DNA of 64,000 nt, taken from contig NC_051106.1 of assembly GCF_901709675.1 (NCBI RefSeq), positions 5,156,001-5,220,000 on the forward strand, given 5' to 3'. Made by a program: the position numbers and the translations under genes. The stretch is from Syngnathus acus. Lineage: Eukaryota; Chordata; Actinopteri; Syngnathiformes; Syngnathidae. This document shows positions 56,479-64,000 of this stretch, in pieces (positions within the stretch are counted from its first letter, which is position 1; every line of letters begins with the position of its first letter). Under the pieces are notes generated by a model. That model ran no database searches. It was not told the origin of the DNA and saw only the letters and a list, made by a program, of their open reading frames with translations.

Positions 56479-58061
56479 AACTTGATATACTGTACAGAAA
56501 ATGCATGCTCATACAAGTGTAAAAATAAATTATCTGCTTCTTATTTAAAGGCAAAATGTTGTGACAAACAATCAGAAAAGAGTAGCTGTTAATATTGAAG
56601 AATAAAATGAGATTGTTTGCTCCTTTACATAACATACAAACATTTACTCTGTGATAATTAAAGTCGTATTGAAAAATATTGTACCGTTTTCTAAATATCA
56701 ATTACCTTTTTAAGCTTAGAAAGTATTTATTTTTCCTGATTCTTTTTGGTTTTAAATAATAATAACAACATGAAGAATTTAAATATACTAACAATTTGAC
56801 TGTGTATTAATTGCAGAGTGACAAAAACAAGAGGTCACACGCTTTGGTGTGTGTGGGATTTCCTGTTTTAAAAGATATTTTGTTTAGTTGTCTCATTAAT
56901 AATAATTCATAATACTTTGCATCTCTGCTGCTGCTGTTTTTTTTAGCGTGGATGTCCCTGCTGAGGTATCCTACTGACCCCTCTAAGAAAAAAATGAATT
57001 TGAATATGCATGATGCAGTCCTAATAAAGCACAGCTTCACTCCCTTAAGAAATGAATAATTAATGCTAAGATGAATTATGCATTTAATTGACCAAGAACT
57101 GTTTGACACAAACTAATTAAAAGCCATTGATTGTACAATCTCCTGTTACCTTTATAATAAGTATATGTACTGTTTAAAAACGTATAAATTGTGACCAAAA
57201 AAAAGCCATTATTGTAAGGTAAAGTAGCAATGACCACTTTTAAAGTTCCTGCTGTTTCTGGACAAGAAGAGCAAAAAGTTATGTTTTAATTTACATTCCA
57301 AATCATTTGCCACAATAAAAATGGCAAGAAGAAGACATAACAGACAATTTTGTTATATTTGTTGTTGTTGGGAATGTTATCACATGAGAATTGGGTGTCA
57401 AACTCGACTTAAGCATAATTCAGCTTCTCGTGACGTAACTTTTTTGCTTGTGTGATACGTGACAAGCGTTTCTAGTGTGTCTACCCAGTATTTCGATTAA
57501 CATTTCCCCACATGTGGTACATACGGACGAGTGCAATTGCAATCCATCACTGTCTGTGGGAGGCACTGAGTTACAGTTAGGTTCCACTTTGATGGGTAAT
57601 CCCAAGAGAGTCACGTTGGCCTACTTGATCAAATGCGGCGGGACTCATGCACAGATCAATTGCACCCAAAGCACAACTCCTCAGTGTGAAAAACAAAATA
57701 TTGCATTCATATTATGATTAAGTACACAGTGGACAATTTGGAATCCATATGAGGTTTGTATGGTGACGAGAACATGCACACTCAGCAGATCTGGGTGTCG
57801 CTTGACGTGTGATGGTTCTAACTTGTAACCGTGAAAGATGACTATGCTGAGCACATGCCAATTTCTCACACGGAGAAAATTGAGACATGCATCAATTGAC
57901 ACCTTTTATAATCACATAGATTTGCAATACAGTTCATGAATATTATGAAAACATTTTGGCTGCTTTGCTTGAGTTCATTATTTTGGTTGAACCCATACAA
58001 ACATGCATTTATCAAGCCAATACACAGAAATATACAACTACTGTTGGCAGAGTAGCAGGTA

Positions 58062-58110
58062 TAATAAATAAAATAAAATACAATAAAATAAAATAAATGA
58101 AAGAAAGAAA
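58062..58110. repeat. (AAAAT)n-type simple repeat
   Basis: ATAAAATAAAATACAATAAA and similar units ending in GAAAGAAAGAAA, about 100 bp before the hAT-like element. Confidence 0.85.
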
Positions 58111-58208
58111 TCTGTTAACTCACCACTCACTGCAACTACTACAACTGTGTGCAGGAGGGCTGTTTATTAAACACGCCCACTTAATTAACATAGGTGTCTT
58201 CACTTGGA

Positions 58209-58542
58209 CAAGTGTCAAACCCAAGGCCTGGGGGTCAGATCCGGCCCGCCATGTCATTCTATAGGGCCCGCGAGATCAAATCATGTCAACTCCCATGATT
58301 CTTGCTAAAATCTGTACCATCATTTTTAATTTGCATGTGTAATAAATAATGTTGAGATTTTGCAAAAATGGTTTTACCCTTTTTACAGTAATTTGAACAA
58401 TAACTGAAGAAAATGTTACTTCTGATTTCAAACCTAGTAATCCATCTATTTGTTGTGTATATGCATTAATACGGGCCGATTAAACATTTATTTGGTATCA
58501 CTGTCAAAGTGGCCTGTGATAAAAACGAGTTTCACACCCCTG
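58209..58542. mobile_element. non-autonomous hAT-like element
   Basis: About 330 bp between CAAGTGTCAAACCCAAGGCC and GAGTTTCACACCCCTG, which form terminal inverted repeats of the CAGGGGTGTCAAACTC type. GGCCCGCC and GGGCCCGCGAG lie just inside. There is no coding capacity. Flanks (acttggac and acttagat) are an imperfect candidate 8-bp target duplication. Confidence 0.65.
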
Positions 58543-60550
58543 ACTTAGATCAATCAACATTTTCTGTCATACTAAGTAATAATAAATACAATTAATCAAA
58601 ACATAAAGTACAAACAATATATAATTGAGGGCATAGCTCAACACTCAATATTATATATCATAAAATATTCTGCAATCAAGTACAGTATTTCAAAGCGGGT
58701 TAAGTAGTTTTGTGCAAATAGAAATGAAAGTCTTGCTCTTTCCTGTAGTACCACTAGGTGAAGACAAAGACAACGATATAGCTGCGGTCAGCCACCACCA
58801 ACCCACGCCTGAGCATAACTCATCCAGCAGACGTGATGGTGCCACATGTGAATCCCCTCAATGATCCCTTATGAATATCTGTAAACATGATGTGACCACT
58901 TAACAAGACCCTCAGAGGTGGCTAAAAAAGATCACGGCCCTCCCCGTTTCGATCTCTCACCTGTTATATCGTCCGTTAACGGGGTCATCTCCATCATTAA
59001 TTTCAGTCTGACCTCGCAAAGCAAAAGCAGTCTGCTTGGAAATGCCTATAAAAAGATGCTTTAAAATGTGCCCACATAGGATGTGTAAAATTTAACCTTG
59101 CCTGCAGCGTGTGTGTGGGGGGGACTGCATGTGAGCTGCTCAATTGGACATCTGCAGCAGAGCCGTTACGGGACTGCTCGGTGCAATGATGACATCATCC
59201 AGCACACAATGTTCCCGCTGAGCGTACAATGCTGACTTAGTTCTTTCCTGTAATGCACAAATTAAGTATATCTTTTGATAAAGCTCTTTGGCTTCAGTTC
59301 TTATCCTTAATCTAACGGATTGCCGTACAATGCAGATGCATAACTCACTGGAAAAACTTCACTGTGTGTTTTAAGTTAAAAATGAGTCTCATCTTTCAGT
59401 CTGGTAGAGAATTGGCCTGCCATTCAGTCACTGAGCATTAAGGTTAATTAGAAATAGGAGCGGAGTTCATGATGTGGCTCTGATAAACAGCGATAAGTGC
59501 TGAGCGGCATTAGCGAAACGCCGACTCTTTGCTGATTAAAACGAGTTACTGCGGAAGTTGAATGATTGTGCATCATAATTTGTAAGAATGAAGAGTGGCT
59601 TGCCAAATATTTCTTCATAATCGGGCAACATGTTTTATTTAGTATTGCCGTACAGCAAGGGAATGCAACATATGAGCAAATTAGAATTCTGCAAATCAAA
59701 AACATGATCGAGTGATTGAATCGGATTCAGTTGGACAATCTTATGAGATGTATAAAAATAATCGTTTCTAAATATATATAACAACAGCCGGTAAAGCATT
59801 AACTTAACAATGCTAGTACTAGTAGCGCCCTGCGGAAAACTTCATCTCCCACTGCTGCCATTGCATTTGCTCCCCAAGGAGCACCAGGCCAAGGAGTGGC
59901 TCGTGCTGATACCGCAGCTTGCAAGCTAGCTGGAGGCTGCTGGGCCCACTCGGTCTGGACAACCCACACACACACCAGCTCCAGGCCTCTGGGCTATCAT
60001 ATCACAGTGTCCGCTCGTTGACTCCTCTCCTGTGACGCTAGAAAGGACGAGCGATTACTTGCTACTCAGTCCACCCCTCCAGTATCTCCAGTGTTGCACT
60101 TTCTCCCTAATGCTTGGGGCCTCTTGATGCACAATGCTCCCACGGGATATCATACAGTAGATGTGGATGACCTCAACTTCTCCGTTGCTGCTGTTTCCAT
60201 CCTGATGGATGCCGTTTGGAATGTAATCTCATCCTGTCCCATGAAGAGAAGACCTAGCAGTAGTTGTGCTAGATAAGTTTCATAAGTAGTTGTTGCAACA
60301 GACCCAAAGCGAAATGTAAACATGGAGAACGGTTTTTTTTTTTGGTGCTTGTGAAGGCAGATTTTGATTCCACTCATGAATTGAGGTTATGAAATTGAAT
60401 TATCACTTTGTACCGCTGTGACAGTGCCACTTACTCTTCTCGTCTTTCATCTCGCCTACTTATGGACACAGCCGAGCATACAAGCGTGAACTCTATTTCA
60501 ACCCATCCTTTTCGTCAACGTGCCAAGCAAACTTCACTCCCTTGTTTTCA

Positions 60551-60573
60551 CCCCCCCCCCCCCCCCCCCCCCC
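60551..60573. repeat. poly-C tract (23 C)
   Basis: An uninterrupted run of 23 C. Further C runs of 7 to 10 lie at about 60672, 60770 and 61071. Run length is prone to sequencing error. Confidence 0.9.
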
Positions 60574-63500
60574 GCTGCTCCTCGGCCCACCAGCGGTTGC
60601 GTGGAATTCAAAAGAATATCAACAGCGTTGTACATTAAAGAGAGCAAACAAGTGAGTAGTGACAATGCTGCCCCCCCCCAAGACTGCGTTAGTGAGTTTG
60701 CAAACACTCACTGCCACAAGTGCAGTGCGGTGGAAGCTTGAGATCACTACACCACACATGCCCACCATGCCCCCCCCGAGTCCGCAAGGGGACGACAGTA
60801 AAGAGCGATGCGGCTGCAAAGACATTAAGTCTATGTGTGCTTCTCATTCTCTGTAAGGCAGCTCACCTTTCTACCTACAAGATAGAGGATGAGGAGAAAA
60901 TTGCCTTTTCAGGGAAGCTTTAATTCAGATGTGTGCCTTGCTGTCTGAACATCAGTCAGAAAACACACAACAGACACACACCACCGTCTGCTTCCTTAAA
61001 GCTTGTTTGGATTTTCATTGTTTGATCTGCCTTGGAAAATAAGACAAATGCAGTTAGGAATTCATAGATGCCCCCCCCCCTCCACCCCCGTTTCATCAAT
61101 AAATGATTAGTTTGCCACACTCCCCGGTGATTGATAGGTTCTGCACATAGGATGTATTGGAAGCAGATGAATTCGATAGAGCAGGAGTCACAGGGGAACC
61201 ACAAAGCGCATGAAAAATGGAGGTCAGTGGAGAATGTTAAAAAGAGTGTTGGAACAACTTGTGTTTTGTCTTTTTTTTTATTACCAGCAACATATCAATA
61301 ATGAATCATAGAGAAATAGAAGGACATATTGCATGTCCTAGTCTGTTTTTGTCTGAAATTTGTTTGGTTTCAGATGAGGACCTTGACAACACAGCCAGAG
61401 GCCTGGTAAGAAAAATACTGTTGAGAATAAATGATGGAGAGAAGTAAACAACTTTTGCTGTCAGCACTCAGATCATGCCTCAGCAGGAGGAAAGCAGACT
61501 ACAATGTTTCTCATCTCTTTTTAAATTTATTCGATCACCATGTTGATTTGGTGCACACTTAATGGGAACTTTAGATGGGGAAAATAAAAAGACTCAATAG
61601 ACCAATTAGTTTGGGCATTGAAGATATGGCCCATTACGTTACATGGGTACATATTCAGTCGTAAGGATTATTTAATCTAGTCAATGCGCAGTAAATGACA
61701 TTATTTGCATTATTATATCTTCCGCATATGAGTCAAATGTCTTTTTTTATTCTTCTCAACCACAACAATACAAAGTCCAAACAGAAAATGGCTCCCCTGC
61801 TGTTTTCTAATGGGAACAAGGTTTTGGTGAATATTAATAACCAGAACAAGACTTCAAACACTGCTGAGCAGACTTAAATCATAAATGAAGTCAATCAGGC
61901 CATTTTGTTGAATATTTATCCAGAAAGGCTTGTTAACTGACTTGCGTGAAAGGGAAAAACAAAACACACATTTTCCTCGCATGCCGGGAATGGAAATGGT
62001 AATCTGTTTTGAATCATACTGACAAAGGGTCATAAAAACATCATAACACAAGGCATTCATGAGGCTGATCACTTGCAATTTTCTAATTTAACATACATAG
62101 ACCAATTACTAATAGTCTGTATTGGTGTATTTATTTGCCTGATTCTACTAATATGAGGCTGTTGGTTTATGGGTATTTTTTTTTCTTCCCGCCATCTGTG
62201 CACAATGAAGCATACGACCACAAATAACACACATTACGTACAGATGTTTTCGTAGTCACTCAAATATTTTAATTGGTTAATATATTATAAGAATTTTTCT
62301 ATTTGGTGATGTTCACGCTGCAGTATTTTGAATTAAATGTGATGTCTTCTGGTCAAGTCAAGTGATTGTAGGTTTTTACATTTTATGGTCGAATGTGTCC
62401 AGTTCAGCATAGAAAATGTAAGAAATACAAAAATCAATGATGAATAGTCCAAAATATTTCTACGATGGAAATAGTTTGACCCTAGAACGGACAATTTCTA
62501 TTCAACTGTCAGAACAGACTGTTCAATTTTAGAGTCTCAACTTTTCATTTGATCAGTCTGCTACCCGCAATATAAAAATAAATATGAATCACTTCTGGCT
62601 TCAATCCGACAGCTGCGGACTCAAGCCATTGAAACGAAATGACTCGAGGCCACTGAAGTAGATTCATGTCCAATAGTGTTTTCTATTAATCAAGCGCAGA
62701 CAACGAAGAGTTTGTTTACCAGAAAAGCAGTTTGACGTATCCCTACAAGCACTTGCCTCGAGAGCGACCTGTCACTGTCACAAGCCAACCTCAAAGTGAA
62801 AGGTCACGCTGGCCGGGCCAGTCCGTGATCCCCTTTTTTTGTCCTCTGGACCAGTCTAAATAAATAAAATGGCCGAACAGCGGCATTGATCTCTGTTGAA
62901 GTTGAAGGGGGAAATGGAAAGGGAGAAGACAAGAAAGCCAGTGAGAGATTGAAGGGGAGCGAGCATGCACGCTTTCTGAAGAAAGAGGCGGAGGCTGCCA
63001 GCCGATGAGGTAATTGTGATTAATCACTTTTCTCAGAGGGTAGCATGTCGAACAAAAGGAAAAAGACGCAAAGAGTGCTGGTGTTGCAGTTAAAAGTGCA
63101 CCTGCCCATTGTTCAGATAAATCTTTTTAAAACCTTGGCTTTGACAATCAGAGATATGAAAATAATGGATTTTGTTTCAGAACTATGACAATCAATTGTA
63201 TTCATCACATTAGAAACTTTGTTTTCTTCTAAGTTGCCTCTTGTCCTTGTTTATATCTTTTTTTCTAAGCGTCTGTGACAGGAAAACAGCCCAATTTGCA
63301 TTTATAGTCAACACAAATCCCATATTATAATCTTTTTGCATGCACATAACACACTTAATGTAAACCGTGCTTTATTTTGAAGTCTTTCTTTGCTCCTCAA
63401 AAAGTCGTTAAAGTCAGCACCATGTAATAAACACAATGTTGCTCAACTCTTGTCCTGTGAGACTTTTGCGTCAAGCTTTAAAAACACTTGTGTTATGTGT

Positions 63501-64000
63501 GTTTATGATCATAGAAGGCTGTTCTCTCTGTGTGGAGCCTGTAATTGAAGTGTGTGCTTTATTATTATTTTTTTTTTTTATACATTTGCAGTGATAAAGT
63601 ACAACTGAGCTTTCAACCCGACCAGACGCCTTGGCATGACTGTGCCTGGTTGAAATTACGCTCATTTAAATACACTTATTTCTCTCTGATAATCCTCGAG
63701 GGACGGCAATATGCAGCAGCCTAACGTGGAAATGAATGCACACAACAGTTGGCTGATATTACCATTCCGGGCAATTTCATTCGCCTTTGAAATGAGAAGA
63801 TATTGAGTCTTATTTAAGCAATCAATAACCTTGAACATTCCATTTTAATGAAAACTATAATTCCAAGCGGTGGCAATTACACCGCGGGGGAATGTTTTGG
63901 TGTGGCGAAGATTTTGCTGCTGTATGCACTTTTGTAATAAAGATATTCTTATCGGGATAATTATTGACTTCTGGGGGGCCGTTATGACCCCGGCTAAGGA

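Larger units (their letters stand above)
56479..64000. other. downstream intergenic DNA, no gene recognised
   Basis: About 7.5 kb with no credible coding exon. It holds the simple repeat at 58062, the hAT-like element at 58209, a GC-richer patch at 59820-60290 and the poly-C cluster at 60.55-61.08 kb. Open frames here (for example 60091-60276 and 60408-60741) have unrecognisable or low-complexity translations. Confidence 0.6.

Noticed and set aside
57475-57717. 80-codon + frame downstream of the collectin gene
   Set aside because: No known family pattern, in AT-rich intergenic DNA with no splice sites placing it in a gene.
60408-60741. Overlapping + frames with poly-Pro across the C tract
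   Set aside because: Proline run comes from the poly-C tract; flanking residues are unrecognisable.

Overview
The window is vertebrate nuclear DNA, almost certainly from a teleost fish. It holds spliced genes with GT-AG introns, large AT-rich introns, CA microsatellites, a tRNA-derived SINE and several short inverted-repeat DNA transposons of types common in fish. A percomorph is likely; the repeat mix suggests a syngnathid-like fish, but that is only a weak inference. Exon joins were made by hand from reading frame, splice consensus and remembered family sequences.

There are three protein genes. (1) impg1 lies on the + strand (coding 6402-24901, 16 exons, about 1205 aa). It encodes an interphotoreceptor matrix proteoglycan with a signal peptide, a furin-like site, two SEA domains around a Ser/Glu/Pro-rich mucin-like exon, EGF-like modules, a transmembrane helix and a cytoplasmic tail. 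(2) myo6 lies on the - strand (coding 50167-26604, 31 exons, 1253 aa). It encodes unconventional myosin VI, the minus-end-directed actin motor, and is complete from start to stop. (3) A colec11-like collectin lies on the + strand (coding 54362-56212, 6 exons, 271 aa). It has a signal peptide, 24 Gly-X-Y triplets, a neck and a C-type lectin domain.

Layout: 1-5.4 kb is upstream DNA with no gene recognised. 5.4-6.4 kb is a putative impg1 promoter with CRX/OTX-type GGATTA motifs. impg1 and myo6 converge tail to tail, as their human orthologues do at 6q14.1, with putative poly(A) signals under 1 kb apart. myo6 and the collectin diverge across about 4 kb that may hold non-coding first exons for both. 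From 56.5 to 64 kb I see no gene, only one hAT-like element, simple repeats and a cluster of poly-C tracts.

The genes do not form an operon-like system. impg1 and myo6 are a conserved vertebrate neighbour pair, and both are relevant to retina (myo6 also to inner-ear hair cells). The collectin is an innate-immune lectin of the complement lectin pathway. The most interesting points are the membrane-anchored form of Impg1 with an NPxF motif and a PDZ-ligand-like C-terminus, the WND-to-WTD change in the collectin, a CTCF-like site inside a myo6 coding exon, and a MITE 26 bp from a myo6 splice donor.
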